Positions 1 to 8,570 of a stretch of 64,000 nucleotides of DNA are shown here, piece by piece. This DNA is from Enterococcus pseudoavium NBRC 100491. GTDB taxonomy: Bacteria > Bacillota > Bacilli > Lactobacillales > Enterococcaceae. The stretch's first letter is position 1; every line of letters starts with the position of its first letter. The notes beneath the pieces are model-generated. The model had not been told where the DNA came from. It saw nothing but the letters and a program-made list of their open reading frames with translations, and made no database searches. The stretch is taken from contig NZ_BCQF01000001.1 in NCBI RefSeq assembly GCF_001544295.1, forward strand, positions 124,001 to 188,000, given 5' to 3'. Both the position numbers and the translations under genes were made by a program.

Positions 1-1595
1 ACCACACCACCGACAATTGCGTTTTCGAATTCGAAGCCAGCACCTTCTTCGTTTGGTGTAAATTCGATCCATACGTGACCGTATTGACCTTTACCACCAG
101 ACTGACGTACAAACTTACCTTCTGCATTAGTAGCCGCGCGGAATGTTTCACGATAAGATACTTGAGGCGCACCTACGTTAGCATCCACTTTAAATTCACG
201 ACGCATACGGTCAACCAATACGTCCAAGTGAAGTTCACCCATACCAGCGATAACAGTTTCGCCAGTTTCAACGTTTGTTTCAACGCGGAATGAAGGATCT
301 TCTTCAGCAAGTTTTTGTAAAGCAACACCCATTTTATCTTGGTCAGCTTTTGATTTAGGTTCAACAGCAACTTCGATAACCGGATCAGGGAATTCAATTG
401 ATTCTAAGATAACTGGTGATTTTTCGTCACACAAAGTATCTCCTGTTGTTGTATCTTTCAATCCAACAGCAGCAGCGATATCGCCTGAATAAACTGTTTC
501 AATCTCTTTACGTGTATTCGCGTGCATTTGTAGGATACGTCCAATACGTTCACGTTTCCCTTTAGAAGCGTTCAGTACGTAAGAACCTGAGTTCAAGATA
601 CCTGAATAAACACGGAAGAAAGTTAGACGACCTACGAACGGGTCAGTCATTACTTTAAACGCTAGAGATGAGAATGGAGCTGAATCGTCAGCTGGACGTT
701 CAGTTTCTTCATCAGTTTTAGGGTTAAAACCTTTAATCGCAGGTACATCAGTAGGTGCTGGAAGATAGTCAATGACTGCATCCAACATCAATTGAACACC
801 TTTGTTCTTGAAGGCTGAACCACATAAAACTGGATAGAAATCTACTGCTAAAGTAGCATTACGGATACCCGCTTTTAATTCTTCTTCAGTGATTTCTTCA
901 CCTTCCAAGAATTTCATCATTAAGTCTTCATCAGTATCAGCAACTGCTTCAACTAATTTTTCACGCCATTCTTCAGCTTGCGCTTTGTACTCTTCAGGAA
1001 TTTCAGTTTCTTGAATTTCAGTTCCTAAATCGTTTGTGTAGATTTCTGCTTTCATTTTGACTAAGTCAATAATTCCAGTGAAATCATCTTCCGCACCAAT
1101 TGGTAATTGGATTGGATGAGCGTTTGCTTGTAAGCGATCATGTAAAGTACTTACTGAGTATAGGAAGTCAGCACCAATTTTGTCCATTTTGTTACAGAAT
1201 ACGATACGTGGAACGCCGTATTCTGTCGCTTGACGCCATACAGTTTCTGTTTGTGGTTCTACACCTGATTGTGAGTCCAATACAGTAACTGCACCATCAA
1301 GTACACGTAATGAACGTTGAACTTCGATTGTGAAGTCCACGTGTCCTGGTGTATCAATGATATTTACGCGGTGACCCTTCCATTGCGCTGTTGTAGCAGC
1401 AGAAGTAATTGTGATACCACGTTCTTGTTCTTGTTCCATCCAGTCCATTTGAGAAGCGCCTTCGTGGGTTTCTCCAATTTTATGGATTTTACCAGTGTAG
1501 TATAAGACACGCTCTGTTGTTGTTGTTTTACCAGCGTCAACGTGAGCCATGATCCCGATATTACGAGTATTATCTAGAGAAAATTCTCTTGCCAT
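1..1595 (-). CDS. fusA: Elongation factor G, 3' end cut by window edge
   Basis: This is the ribosomal translocase GTPase that moves tRNA-mRNA by one codon per cycle and helps recycle ribosomes. The ATG at 1593-1595 gives a protein beginning [22 protein letters not shown], which contains the G1 P-loop region. A GAGGAG ribosome binding site lies just upstream. The frame stays open to base 1, where it reads [17 protein letters not shown], an EF-G domain IV sequence. About 531 of the usual roughly 693 residues are present. It is the distal gene of the rpsL-rpsG-fusA str operon, 80 bp after rpsG. Identity is certain; the C-terminus lies outside the window. Confidence 0.97.
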   Translation of the reverse strand, partial: MAREFSLDNTRNIGIMAHVDAGKTTTTERVLYYTGKIHKIGETHEGASQMDWMEQEQERGITITSAATTAQWKGHRVNIIDTPGHVDFTIEVQRSLRVLDGAVTVLDSQSGVEPQTETVWRQATEYGVPRIVFCNKMDKIGADFLYSVSTLHDRLQANAHPIQLPIGAEDDFTGIIDLVKMKAEIYTNDLGTEIQETEIPEEYKAQAEEWREKLVEAVADTDEDLMMKFLEGEEITEEELKAGIRNATLAVDFYPVLCGSAFKNKGVQLMLDAVIDYLPAPTDVPAIKGFNPKTDEETERPADDSAPFSSLAFKVMTDPFVGRLTFFRVYSGILNSGSYVLNASKGKRERIGRILQMHANTRKEIETVYSGDIAAAVGLKDTTTGDTLCDEKSPVILESIEFPDPVIEVAVEPKSKADQDKMGVALQKLAEEDPSFRVETNVETGETVIAGMGELHLDVLVDRMRREFKVDANVGAPQVSYRETFRAATNAEGKFVRQSGGKGQYGHVWIEFTPNEEGAGFEFENAIVGGV

Positions 1596-1675
1596 TTCTT
1601 TGTTTGCTCCTCTCTTAAATTAAGTTAACATTGTTGGGCCAGACATTCTGCTGACCTTCGCCAGCAGGAAAAATC

Positions 1676-2146
1676 TTACCAACGATAATGAGCAAATGCA
1701 CGGTTGGCTTCCGCCATTTTGTGTGTATCTTCGCGTTTTTTCACAGAAGCACCAGTGTTGTTAGCTGCATCCATGATTTCTTTCGCCAAGCGTTCTTCCA
1801 TTGTATGTTCGCCACGTAAACGAGCGAAGTTTACAACCCAACGCAAACCTAAAGTAGTACGACGTTCTGGACGTACTTCAACAGGGACTTGATAGTTAGA
1901 ACCCCCAACACGGCGAGCTTTAACTTCTAATACAGGCATGATGTTTTCCATTGCTTGTTCGAAAACTTCCAATGGATCATTTCCTGTTGATTCTTTGATT
2001 GTGCTAAAAGCGTTGTATACGATATTTGAAGCAGTACCACGTTTACCGTCAACCATTACTCGGTTGATTAAACGAGTTACTAACTTAGAGTTATACATAG
2101 GATCTGGCAAAACATCACGTTTTGCGATAGTTCCTTTACGAGTCAT
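1676..2146 (-). CDS. rpsG: 30S ribosomal protein S7
   Basis: Primary 16S rRNA-binding protein that nucleates the head of the 30S subunit and contacts the E-site tRNA. The protein is 156 residues, the normal length, and carries the S7 signature near residues 20-46 ([14 protein letters not shown]) and the terminal [23 protein letters not shown] ribosome binding site precedes the ATG. It sits 45 bp downstream of rpsL and upstream of fusA in the str operon. S7 is a translational regulator of this operon in E. coli; nothing here shows whether that holds in this organism. Confidence 0.98.
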   Translation of the reverse strand: MTRKGTIAKRDVLPDPMYNSKLVTRLINRVMVDGKRGTASNIVYNAFSTIKESTGNDPLEVFEQAMENIMPVLEVKARRVGGSNYQVPVEVRPERRTTLGLRWVVNFARLRGEHTMEERLAKEIMDAANNTGASVKKREDTHKMAEANRAFAHYRW

Positions 2147-2191
2147 ACGTAACTCCTCCTTCCGAAAATATGTCTTTATCTATTCGTTTGA

Positions 2192-2605
2192 TTAAGCTTT
2201 AGGTTTTTTAGTACCGTATTTAGAACGGCTTTGTTTACGATCGTTAACACCGGCAGTATCTAGTGCACCACGAACGATATGGTAACGTACCCCTGGTAAA
2301 TCTTTTACACGTCCACCACGTAATAGAACAACACTGTGTTCTTGTAGGTTATGGCCGATACCTGGAATATAAGCTGTTACTTCGATCAAGTTTGACAAAC
2401 GAACACGAGCATACTTACGTAACGCTGAGTTAGGTTTTTTAGGTGTCATAGTCCCCACACGTGTACAAACTCCACGTTTTTGTGGTGAGTTCACGTTTGT
2501 TTGAGCTTTTTTAAAGCTGTTATATCCTTTATTCAATGCTGGTGAATTTGATTTTTCCACCTTTGATTTACGAGGTTTACGTACTAATTGGTTAATTGTA
2601 GGCAT
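2192..2605 (-). CDS. rpsL: 30S ribosomal protein S12
   Basis: Decoding-centre protein and target of streptomycin-resistance mutations. The 137-residue protein contains KRGVCTRV, the [10 protein letters not shown] loop and [13 protein letters not shown]. The lysines equivalent to E. coli K42 and K87 are both present, so the classic rpsL resistance substitutions are absent. It is first in the str operon, with AAGGAGG before the ATG and a long, folded leader back to a consensus promoter at 2767-2795. The short serine/lysine-rich stretch after residue 20 is the usual Firmicutes insertion. Confidence 0.98.
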   Translation of the reverse strand: MPTINQLVRKPRKSKVEKSNSPALNKGYNSFKKAQTNVNSPQKRGVCTRVGTMTPKKPNSALRKYARVRLSNLIEVTAYIPGIGHNLQEHSVVLLRGGRVKDLPGVRYHIVRGALDTAGVNDRKQSRSKYGTKKPKA

Positions 2606-2639
2606 TCCTTGTTTCCTCCTTCCTCGATCCGCTTTCTAG

Positions 2640-2765
2640 TACCACACATCCTGGTGGTTCTTTTTCGGCGATAAAAAATAATGCATCCCTGCATTCGCTA
2701 TCAAGTGTACTTCGACACAGTCAGCACGTCTCCATAAGAGAGACCTGTTCACAAAGCACCTTTGA
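2640..2765 (-). promoter_or_regulatory. Structured leader of the str operon with attenuator-like hairpin
   Basis: Roughly 150 nt separate the predicted transcription start near 2760 from rpsL. On the minus strand this leader holds a hairpin GTCTC/GAGAC, a longer pairing between GTGCTTTG and CGAAGTACAC, a 6-bp AATGCA/TGCATT hairpin with a GGGA loop (2680-2695) followed directly by TATTTTTTAT, and a CCAC/GTGG hairpin near 2642-2657. The AATGCA hairpin plus U-run resembles a weak intrinsic terminator. This suggests attenuation or ribosomal protein feedback, which is inference. I do not recognise a named leader family. Confidence 0.45.
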
Positions 2766-2766
2766 T

Positions 2767-2795
2767 AGCATACCATGATTGATTTTCGCTGTCAA
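2767..2795 (-). promoter_or_regulatory. Promoter of the str operon
   Basis: On the minus strand a perfect -35 TTGACA (2790-2795) is followed after 17 bp by -10 TATGCT (2767-2772). The predicted start is about 155 nt upstream of rpsL. The match to the vegetative sigma consensus is strong, as expected for a ribosomal protein operon. Confidence 0.8.
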
Positions 2796-3008
2796 CAACC
2801 TACTTCAGACTTTTTTATTCTCGCTGATAATCGTCGGATTTTAGTTAGCTTATTTCAAATTAGGGAAATTTTATTTTCCGAAGCATTCCTATGTTACAGC
2901 AGCAGATAAAACGCATTCACCATTTTAGTATTTTTCACTGTAAAGGCTATCTTTTTCCCTTTCTTGCGATTACAATAGACGTAACTTAGTAAAAGGTGGG
3001 ATTTTTCT

Positions 3009-3680
3009 ATGAATTTGAAAGAGCTAGTTGGGATTGAAGCAGCTAAATTTGTCAAGGACGGTATGATCGTCGGTCTGGGGACTGGATCAACGGCTTACTA
3101 TTTAGTGAAGGAATTAGGTCGGCGAGTTAATGAAGAAGGATTAAAAATTACTGGTGTAGTAACTTCGTCAAAAACTGAAGAACAAGCCAAAGCGTTAGGT
3201 ATTCCGTTAAAAGCAATCGATGATGTTGAGTCGGTCGATCTTACAATTGATGGCGCAGACGAAATCAGTGATGATTTTCAAGGAATCAAAGGTGGCGGCG
3301 CCGCTTTACTCTTTGAAAAAGTCGTAGCTACTTATTCAAAAGACTGCATCTGGATCGTAGATGAAAGCAAAATGGTTAACAAGCTAGGCAATTTTCCTTT
3401 ACCGGTTGAAGTTGTTCCTTTTGGCAGCCACAATGTTTTCCGTTTATTTGAAGAAAAAGGGTACCATCCAACTTGGCGCAAAACAGAAGATGGCGAACTG
3501 CTGAATACTGATGGCGGTCACCACATTATTGATCTACACTTAGAGGTTATTGAAGATCCCCGTGCGTTAGCAGAGGAATTAGACACTTGTGTCGGTGTAG
3601 TCGAACATGGCTTATTCATCGATATGATCTCACGGGTTATCGTCGGAACTTCAGAAGGACCAAAAATTTTGACGGTTTAA
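3009..3680 (+). CDS. rpiA: Ribose-5-phosphate isomerase A
   Basis: Interconverts ribose 5-phosphate and ribulose 5-phosphate in the non-oxidative pentose phosphate pathway. The 223-residue protein is of normal length and shows GLGTGSTA (phosphate-binding loop, about residues 22-29), DGADE (about 81-85) with catalytic-site acidic residues, and KGGGAAL. The start is preceded by AAAAGGTGGG. It is transcribed away from the str operon and followed by gpmA in the same direction, so two sugar-phosphate genes are neighbours. No clear terminator was found between them. Confidence 0.96.
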   Translation: MNLKELVGIEAAKFVKDGMIVGLGTGSTAYYLVKELGRRVNEEGLKITGVVTSSKTEEQAKALGIPLKAIDDVESVDLTIDGADEISDDFQGIKGGGAALLFEKVVATYSKDCIWIVDESKMVNKLGNFPLPVEVVPFGSHNVFRLFEEKGYHPTWRKTEDGELLNTDGGHHIIDLHLEVIEDPRALAEELDTCVGVVEHGLFIDMISRVIVGTSEGPKILTV

Positions 3681-3744
3681 GCTAAATAATTTGCTAAAAT
3701 TCTCTTTAAAGCTGGAAAATTCCGGAAAAACAAACTCAATTTAA

Positions 3745-3773
3745 TGGAAATCACGGCCGAAACATTGTACAAT
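3745..3773 (+). promoter_or_regulatory. Probable gpmA promoter
   Basis: TGGAAA (3745-3750), 17 bp, then TACAAT (3768-3773), about 46 bp before the gpmA start. The -10 box overlaps an upstream in-frame ATG at 3772, so that ATG cannot be the translation start of a transcript made from this promoter. Confidence 0.5.
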
Positions 3774-3819
3774 GAATCAGGAATTGAAAATTTCAGAAAT
3801 TTCAAAAGGAGAGAATAAT

Positions 3820-4506
3820 ATGCCAAAATTAGTTTTTTCTCGTCACGGCTTAAGTGAATGGAACAAATTGAACCAATTTACAGGCTGGGCAGACGTTGAT
3901 TTGGCGCCAGAAGGTGTCGAAGAAGCAAAAGAAGGCGGACGTAAAATTAAAGAAGCAGGAATTGAATTTGATGTTGCTTATACATCTGTTTTAACTCGTG
4001 CAATCAAAACATGTGATCTAATCTTAGAATATTCTGATCAACTTTGGGTACCAACAATCAAATCTTGGCGCTTAAACGAACGTCATTATGGTAAATTACA
4101 AGGATTGAACAAAAAAGAAACCGCTGAAAAATATGGTGACGAACAAGTTCACATCTGGCGCCGTTCTTACGACGTATTACCTCCATTAATGGAAGCAACT
4201 GACGAAGGTTCAGCAGCTCAAGATCGTCGTTATGCAATGTTAGACCCTCGCGACATCCCTGGTGGCGAAAACTTAAAAGTTACTTTGGAACGTGCGTTAC
4301 CTTTCTGGCAAGATGAAATCGCTCCTGCATTGAAAGATGGTAAAACTGTTTTAGTAGCTGCTCATGGTAACTCACTACGTGCATTAGCTAAACACATCGA
4401 AGGCATTTCTGACGATGATATCATGGACTTAGAAATCCCAACAGGTCAACCTTTAGTTTACGACTTGAACGATGACTTAACCGTCGCTAAAAAATACTAC
4501 TTATAA
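3820..4506 (+). CDS. gpmA: 2,3-bisphosphoglycerate-dependent phosphoglycerate mutase
   Basis: Glycolytic enzyme interconverting 3- and 2-phosphoglycerate through a phosphohistidine. The start at 3820 ([10 protein letters not shown]) gives 228 residues, the usual length, and has AAAAGGAGAG upstream. An earlier in-frame ATG at 3772 sits inside a -10 box and is rejected. Key features are the RHG motif with H9 (phosphorylated), the substrate loop RHYGKLQG and the second histidine in AAHGNSLRA. It is monocistronic, with its own promoter and a strong terminator. Confidence 0.97.
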   Translation: MPKLVFSRHGLSEWNKLNQFTGWADVDLAPEGVEEAKEGGRKIKEAGIEFDVAYTSVLTRAIKTCDLILEYSDQLWVPTIKSWRLNERHYGKLQGLNKKETAEKYGDEQVHIWRRSYDVLPPLMEATDEGSAAQDRRYAMLDPRDIPGGENLKVTLERALPFWQDEIAPALKDGKTVLVAAHGNSLRALAKHIEGISDDDIMDLEIPTGQPLVYDLNDDLTVAKKYYL

Positions 4507-4513
4507 AATTTTT

Positions 4514-4544
4514 CCCGGCTCAGTTGATGAGTCGGGATTTTTTC
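4514..4544 (+). terminator. Intrinsic terminator after gpmA
   Basis: A 9-bp stem CCCGGCTCA/TGAGTCGGG with one G-U pair and a GTTGA loop is followed by TTTTTT. Confidence 0.85.
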
Positions 4545-4565
4545 TGATACTTAGCTGGGTTAGCA

Positions 4566-4594
4566 CTGGCACAATCGATTTTTTGTGCTAAAAT
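4566..4594 (+). promoter_or_regulatory. Probable tRNA-Leu promoter
   Basis: CTGGCA (4566-4571), 17 bp, then TAAAAT (4589-4594), about 17 bp upstream of the mature tRNA 5' end. Both boxes match consensus at 4-5 of 6 positions. Confidence 0.5.
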
Positions 4595-4611
4595 AGATAA
4601 GTAATTTCTTC

Positions 4612-4695
4612 GCGGTCGTGGCGGAATTGGCAGACGCGCTAGCTTCAGGCGCTAGTGGTAGCAATACCGTGGAAGTTCGAGTCTTCTCGGCCGCA
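4612..4695 (+). tRNA. tRNA-Leu (anticodon CAG)
   Basis: The acceptor stem GCGGTCG pairs with CGGCCGC. The D-arm TGGCGGAATTGGCAGACGC, a perfect anticodon stem CTAGC/GCTAG around TT-CAG-GC (anticodon 4646-4648), a class II variable arm and the T-loop GTTCGAGTC are all visible. The 3' CCA is not encoded; the gene ends GCA then TCA. It reads CUG codons. It stands alone between gpmA and udk with its own promoter and terminator. Confidence 0.95.
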
Positions 4696-4697
4696 TC

Positions 4698-4740
4698 AAA
4701 AAAGAACAAGTCAGGAAAATTCCTGGCTTGTTCTTTTTTA
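4698..4740. terminator. Two-way terminator between tRNA-Leu and udk
   Basis: A long stem of AAAAAAGAACAAG and TCAGGAA pairing with TTCCTGG and CTTGTTCTTTTTT. The A-run and T-run on either side make it usable in both directions. Its right end reaches the udk stop codon. Confidence 0.88.
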
Positions 4741-5364
4741 CTCATGATTTAAAAAACTTGCAACCTTCGTGGCAATTAAATCAATAGCTACATGGTTTTC
4801 TCCGCCTTCTGGCACGATGATATCCGCATATCGTTTCGTTGGTTCGATAAATTGGTGATACATTGGTTTCACCACTGTTAAATATTGATCGATGACTGAT
4901 TCTAACGTCCGACCACGCTCATGCATATCACGTTTGATCCGACGAATAATCCGAATATCGTCATCCGTATCGACATAAATTTTAATATCCATTAAATCAC
5001 GTAACCGCTCATCTTCTAAAATCAGAATACCTTCTAAAATAATCACTTCTTTCGGCTCTTGAACATACACCTCATCACTGCGGGTATGAGCCACGTAATC
5101 ATAGATTGGAACTTCCGCTGGCTGGTAGTTAGTCAATTCTTTTAAATGCTCAATCAATAGATCCGTATCAAAAGCAAATGGATGATCATAATTTGTTTTT
5201 AACCGTTCTTCGAAACTAATATCGCTTTGATCTTTATAATAGGAATCGTGCTCTAACATCATGATGGAATGATTCGGAAAGCGATTGAAGATCGCGCGAC
5301 TGACACTCGTTTTTCCGCTTCCTGAACCGCCCGTTACACCAATAATGATCGGCTTGTTTTTCAT
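4738..5364 (-). CDS. udk: Uridine kinase
   Basis: Phosphorylates uridine and cytidine to UMP and CMP in pyrimidine salvage. The start at 5364 ([20 protein letters not shown]) gives 208 residues and has GAGG about 10 nt upstream. An in-frame ATG 27 bp further up is rejected because it lies only a few bases after a TATAAT box at 5399-5404. Walker A GGSGSGKT is at about residues 10-17, and the nucleoside kinase features HDSYYKD and YDHPFAFD follow. It converges with the tRNA gene across a shared terminator. The HAD gene to its right is read in the same direction, but the udk -10 box suggests separate transcription. Confidence 0.95.
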   Translation of the reverse strand: MKNKPIIIGVTGGSGSGKTSVSRAIFNRFPNHSIMMLEHDSYYKDQSDISFEERLKTNYDHPFAFDTDLLIEHLKELTNYQPAEVPIYDYVAHTRSDEVYVQEPKEVIILEGILILEDERLRDLMDIKIYVDTDDDIRIIRRIKRDMHERGRTLESVIDQYLTVVKPMYHQFIEPTKRYADIIVPEGGENHVAIDLIATKVASFLNHE

Positions 5365-5434
5365 GCAAGTAAAACCTCTTTCGTTTTTCATTAGTCCTAT
5401 TATAGCGAAAAAGGATCAAATTGCTATCAAAAAC

Positions 5435-6121
5435 CTAAAATTCTTCTAAAATCTGATAGAGGTCGGTCAATTTTTTAATCTGAAAGGTCGGTTTAATCTC
5501 ATTTGCCACTTTTCCTTGTGGATTCATCCAAATCGTATCGATCCCAGCGACTTGTCCGCCTTTGATATCTGAAGTTAGTGAATCACCAATAATTACCGTC
5601 TTCTCCTTATCTAATTGCGGAATTTCCGAAAATACAATATCGAAAAATGCTTTCATCGGTTTATGGACACCTAGCTCTTCAGAAATGAAGAATTTCTTAA
5701 AATAAGGCGCTAACCCCGATTTCTTCAGTCGCTGATGTTGTGTGACAGAGACCCCATTCGTCACAATATACAGCTCTTCTTTTTTACTTAAATTTTCGAC
5801 AACTTCTAAGCTGTCGGCCATCAATTGATACCCTTGGTTCAAATACTGTCGGTAACGGGCTTCCGTCTGTCGCCCATCAACTTCGCGTTCATATTGTTCA
5901 AAAAACAAACGAAAACGATTGTCTAACAAGTCTTGCCGTGATAATCGGCCGGCTTCATGCTCCCGCCAAAAACCTTGGTTCATTTTTTTATAATGATCCT
6001 TGACCACTACTGAAGGCTCTACGCCCATATCTTGGAAAAGCCAGCTCAGCGCTTGCTCTTCAGCAGCTTGAAAATCTAATAAAGTATCATCAATATCAAA
6101 TAGGATTGTCTTATATTTCAT
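5435..6121 (-). CDS. HAD-family nucleotidase, YjjG-like
   Basis: A 228-residue haloacid dehalogenase superfamily phosphatase. Motif I is FDIDDTLLDF (nucleophile D at about residue 9), motif II is in IVTNG, a lysine is in HKP, and motif IV is GDSLTSDI. The helical cap after motif I and the overall layout fit the YjjG/YfnB group, which removes phosphate from non-canonical pyrimidine nucleotides. The exact substrate cannot be read from sequence. It follows the pseudouridine synthase gene by 11 bp, so the two are probably co-transcribed; a link to nearby udk in pyrimidine handling is only suggestive. Confidence 0.85.
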   Translation of the reverse strand: MKYKTILFDIDDTLLDFQAAEEQALSWLFQDMGVEPSVVVKDHYKKMNQGFWREHEAGRLSRQDLLDNRFRLFFEQYEREVDGRQTEARYRQYLNQGYQLMADSLEVVENLSKKEELYIVTNGVSVTQHQRLKKSGLAPYFKKFFISEELGVHKPMKAFFDIVFSEIPQLDKEKTVIIGDSLTSDIKGGQVAGIDTIWMNPQGKVANEIKPTFQIKKLTDLYQILEEF

Positions 6122-6132
6122 CTTCTTACCTT

Positions 6133-6849
6133 CTATCTAAAATATACTTTTAATTGTTGCAACTCGGCGAGTGTCAAGGAGCGATACTCACCTTCAGCTA
6201 GTTCCGGTGGCAGGATCAAAGGTCCCATTGAAAGACGTTTCAAACTGGTTACTTTTTTTCCACAAGCCAAAAACATTTTTTTGACTTGATGAAATTTTCC
6301 CTCGTTGATTGTCAGCAAAACATTCGACGCACCCGGCTTCGCTTGCAAGATCTGAAGTTGAGCCGGTTGACAGCGCACCCCACCATGAAAGGTAATCCCT
6401 GCGGCAAAAGCAGCGACATCCTTTTCCGTGACTTGTTCATTGACTATGGCTTGATACGTCTTGCTCACCTTAGCAGTCGGCTGCAAAAGATCATATCCTA
6501 ACTGACCATTATCCGTTAACAACAGCAAGCCCGTCGTATCACGGTCCAAACGTCCGACTGGATACAAATCGGCCGGGCGATCTGTAGCTGCTATTAATTC
6601 TGTCACCGTTTGGAACGTAGAATCTTTTTTAGCCGTTACCACTCCAGCCGGTTTATTCAATAGATAATACACCTGCTGTGTAGTCAAGTTTTTCCCAGCA
6701 ACTTGGATTTTATGTAGCTGACTGTCAACATTCCGCTGTGGATTCAACTCAATTTGTCCGTCGACAAAAACCTTTTTCATTAGAAACAGACGTTTTTGCT
6801 CTTTACGCGTTGTCTTTAAATGATGCTCAATCAATTTGTCTAACCGCAT
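6133..6849 (-). CDS. rsuA: 16S rRNA pseudouridine synthase, RsuA family
   Basis: The 238-residue protein has an N-terminal S4-like RNA-binding region (RLDKLIEHHL onward, about residues 1-60) and the RsuA/RluB catalytic domain with YPVGRLDRDTTGLLLLT, which contains the catalytic Asp near residue 102. Length and domain order fit the small-subunit enzyme that modifies U516 of 16S rRNA. RluB/RluE-type specificity cannot be fully excluded. It is the first gene of a two-gene unit with the HAD phosphatase. Confidence 0.88.
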   Translation of the reverse strand: MRLDKLIEHHLKTTRKEQKRLFLMKKVFVDGQIELNPQRNVDSQLHKIQVAGKNLTTQQVYYLLNKPAGVVTAKKDSTFQTVTELIAATDRPADLYPVGRLDRDTTGLLLLTDNGQLGYDLLQPTAKVSKTYQAIVNEQVTEKDVAAFAAGITFHGGVRCQPAQLQILQAKPGASNVLLTINEGKFHQVKKMFLACGKKVTSLKRLSMGPLILPPELAEGEYRSLTLAELQQLKVYFR

Positions 6850-6990
6850 GCTCGCAACTCCTTAAATCAATCGGACTCATTATACCCGAATTCCGCTAAA
6901 AGACAACCTTTCCAGCAAGGATACACGTGTCTTCGATCATTGATAAAAACTTTTTTTATTATTTTTGATTAAAAATAAAAGGGATTTTCC

Positions 6991-7019
6991 TTGCATTTTC
7001 CTAAAAGGAGCCCTACACT
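6991..7019 (+). promoter_or_regulatory. Probable promoter of the L25 leader
   Basis: TTGCAT (6991-6996), 17 bp, TACACT (7014-7019). The predicted start near 7025 leaves an untranslated leader of about 235 nt before rplY. A dyad CACTTAA/TTAAGTG (7016-7052) surrounds the start region and could also be an operator. Confidence 0.5.
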
Positions 7020-7024
7020 TAAAA

Positions 7025-7175
7025 CATACGAGTTAATTCGTATAATTAAGTGAATCGACACTCCGGTGTCAAAGGTTTCTCATACACAGCGTTATGACCT
7101 GGTAGAGAAAGTTGTAATCAGACTTTTTTGGACAGTTGTGTATACGACTGTCTTTTTGCGTTTTTTTCGCAAAGC
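7025..7175 (+). promoter_or_regulatory. Attenuator-type leader upstream of L25
   Basis: The leader contains an ATACGA/TCGTAT hairpin (7026-7043), a GACAC-TCCG-GTGTC hairpin (7057-7070), a TTCTC/GAGAA pairing around 7077-7109, and then a clear intrinsic terminator: GACAGTTG/CGACTGTC (7131-7152) followed by TTTTT. A second hairpin TTTGCG/CGCAAA (7155-7173) overlaps the U-run. A terminator more than 100 bp before the start codon implies conditional read-through. The ligand is unknown; feedback by L25 itself is one possibility. I do not recognise it as T-box, L-box or another named class. Confidence 0.55.
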
Positions 7176-7258
7176 CATTGTGCTGAGAATAACCCGTCAC
7201 TTAAATAAAATCTGTCTGAACAACCACAGGCAGTCACATTTTAAGGAGGAATTTGGTT

Positions 7259-7876
7259 ATGGCAGTATCATTGAAAGTAGAAGAAAGAGCAATCCGTCCC
7301 CGTTCCATTCGCAACCAGTTACGTCACGAAGGAAAAGTTCCCGCAGTTGTTAATGGCTACGAGATCGAAAGTACACCGATTTCATTCGACGAACGCGAAT
7401 TTTCAAAATTATTACGTGAAAATGGCGCAAACACTGTTTTTGCTATTGAAATTGGCGGAAAAAAAGTCAATACTTTATTGCGCGAAGCTCAAGTAGACAC
7501 ATTTACTCGTCATTTGACGCACGTTGAATTATTATCAGTAAACATGTCTGAAGAAGCAGAAGCTGAAACAGAAATTACTTTAGTCGGAGAAGCAGCTGGT
7601 GTCAAAGCTGGTGGCGTCTTGGCTCAAACGCTTTACACAGCAATCGTTTCTGCAACACCAGACAAGTTACCTGAAAACATCGAAGTAAATATTTCTGATT
7701 TAGCAATCGGTGATTCAATTTCAATCGGCGACTTAGCTAAAAATGCAGATTACACAATCCTCACTAACCCTGAGGAACAAATCGTGGCTATCCAAGAAGC
7801 GCAAGAACTTCCTGAAGAAGATGCCGCAGCTGATGGTGCAGAACCCGAAGTGATTGGTAAAGCAACTGAAGAATAA
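7259..7876 (+). CDS. rplY: 50S ribosomal protein L25/general stress protein Ctc
   Basis: 5S rRNA-binding ribosomal protein of the long, two-domain type. The ATG at 7259 (MAVSLKVEERA) has AAGGAGGA eight bases upstream and gives 205 residues. A TTG two codons earlier is rejected. Residues about 1-92 are the L25 domain that binds 5S rRNA, residues about 95-180 are the TL5-type C-terminal domain, and the tail is very acidic. In Bacillus the orthologue Ctc is a sigma-B stress gene. Here control appears to be through the attenuator-like leader. It is monocistronic, with a strong terminator. Confidence 0.95.
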   Translation: MAVSLKVEERAIRPRSIRNQLRHEGKVPAVVNGYEIESTPISFDEREFSKLLRENGANTVFAIEIGGKKVNTLLREAQVDTFTRHLTHVELLSVNMSEEAEAETEITLVGEAAGVKAGGVLAQTLYTAIVSATPDKLPENIEVNISDLAIGDSISIGDLAKNADYTILTNPEEQIVAIQEAQELPEEDAAADGAEPEVIGKATEE

Positions 7877-7887
7877 GGTTAAACACG

Positions 7888-7916
7888 GCGTACCGATTTT
7901 TCGGTACGCTTTTTTT
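7888..7916 (+). terminator. Intrinsic terminator after rplY
   Basis: An 8-bp perfect stem GCGTACCG/CGGTACGC with a short T-rich loop, followed by TTTTTTT. Confidence 0.9.
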
Positions 7917-8081
7917 GATTTCTTCTGTCAAAAATGAGTCTGCTGCTCGATCAAAAATTTTACTTTTTCTTATCTTCCAAGTAAAAAAAGTGGTCTTTTT
8001 TGTTAAAAAGAATTACAATAAAGCACTACAAGGCTTACTTATACTTTAAGTAAGTGATTCCAACTAAAGGAGGAAAAATCT

Positions 8082-8405
8082 ATGTTAGAAACATTTGATT
8101 CAAAGAAAAGTCGTTACGCCTCTGTCGGTGTGGTGTCCAGCTTACCCGGTGAGCTGATTGATAGTATCTGGTATATCATTGACTTAGATTTAAAGGGATT
8201 AATCCCATTGGACAATATTTTGAGTTTTGATTTAATTAACCGTAACGGTCAAGTCACGATGCACTTCTCGCAAGAAGGCAGTGAAGTTGAGATGGGGATT
8301 GATTTGCCTTTCGGTTATTCTTACAATTTCCCACAAGAAGTCTACGCTTATGACGATGGCAATCGCCAAACAATTTTATTACCAAACGAGATCCGCCAAC
8401 GTTAA
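8082..8405 (+). CDS. DUF960 family protein
   Basis: A small soluble protein of 107 residues with no signal peptide or membrane segment. The opening (F-x-S-K-x-S-R-Y-x-S-x-G-V), the central IDLDLKGLIPLD and the end resemble the DUF960 family found in Lactobacillales and staphylococci. The function is unknown. AAAGGAGG precedes the ATG. It stands alone between two terminators. Confidence 0.75.
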   Translation: MLETFDSKKSRYASVGVVSSLPGELIDSIWYIIDLDLKGLIPLDNILSFDLINRNGQVTMHFSQEGSEVEMGIDLPFGYSYNFPQEVYAYDDGNRQTILLPNEIRQR

Positions 8406-8462
8406 GACGCTGTTCTCTATAACAATTGAAGATACCAACTTAAGCGTTGTGTAGAATAAAGA

Positions 8463-8492
8463 ATCGTGCCAATTAGTTGGTACGATTTTTTT
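8463..8492 (+). terminator. Intrinsic terminator after the DUF960 gene
   Basis: Stem ATCGTGCCAA/TTGGTACGAT with one G-U pair and a TTAG loop, followed by TTTTTT. Confidence 0.85.
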
Positions 8493-8570
8493 GTCGTTAA
8501 CCTCTTGCTTTCCAAAAATTCTATGGTAGTATCTAACAGAAAATTTCTTTTAAGAGAAAGTAGGAATAGC

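Noticed and set aside
75-1505. Several short open frames antisense to fusA
   Set aside because: They lie on the opposite strand of a highly conserved coding region, lack ribosome binding sites and show no domain.
3772-3819. N-terminal extension of GpmA from an upstream ATG
   Set aside because: The ATG overlaps a -10 box, lacks a ribosome binding site and would exceed the family length.
4560-4745. Small open frame over the tRNA-Leu gene
   Set aside because: It reads through the tRNA and its terminator on the opposite strand; the RNA gene explains the sequence.
7066-7353. Open frame of 95 codons upstream of and overlapping rplY
   Set aside because: It runs through leader hairpins and a terminator, has no ribosome binding site and is out of frame with L25.
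8466-8570. N-terminal extension of the MATE protein
   Set aside because: The early start lies inside the terminator of the previous gene; the ATG at 8571 has a proper site and family-typical N-terminus.
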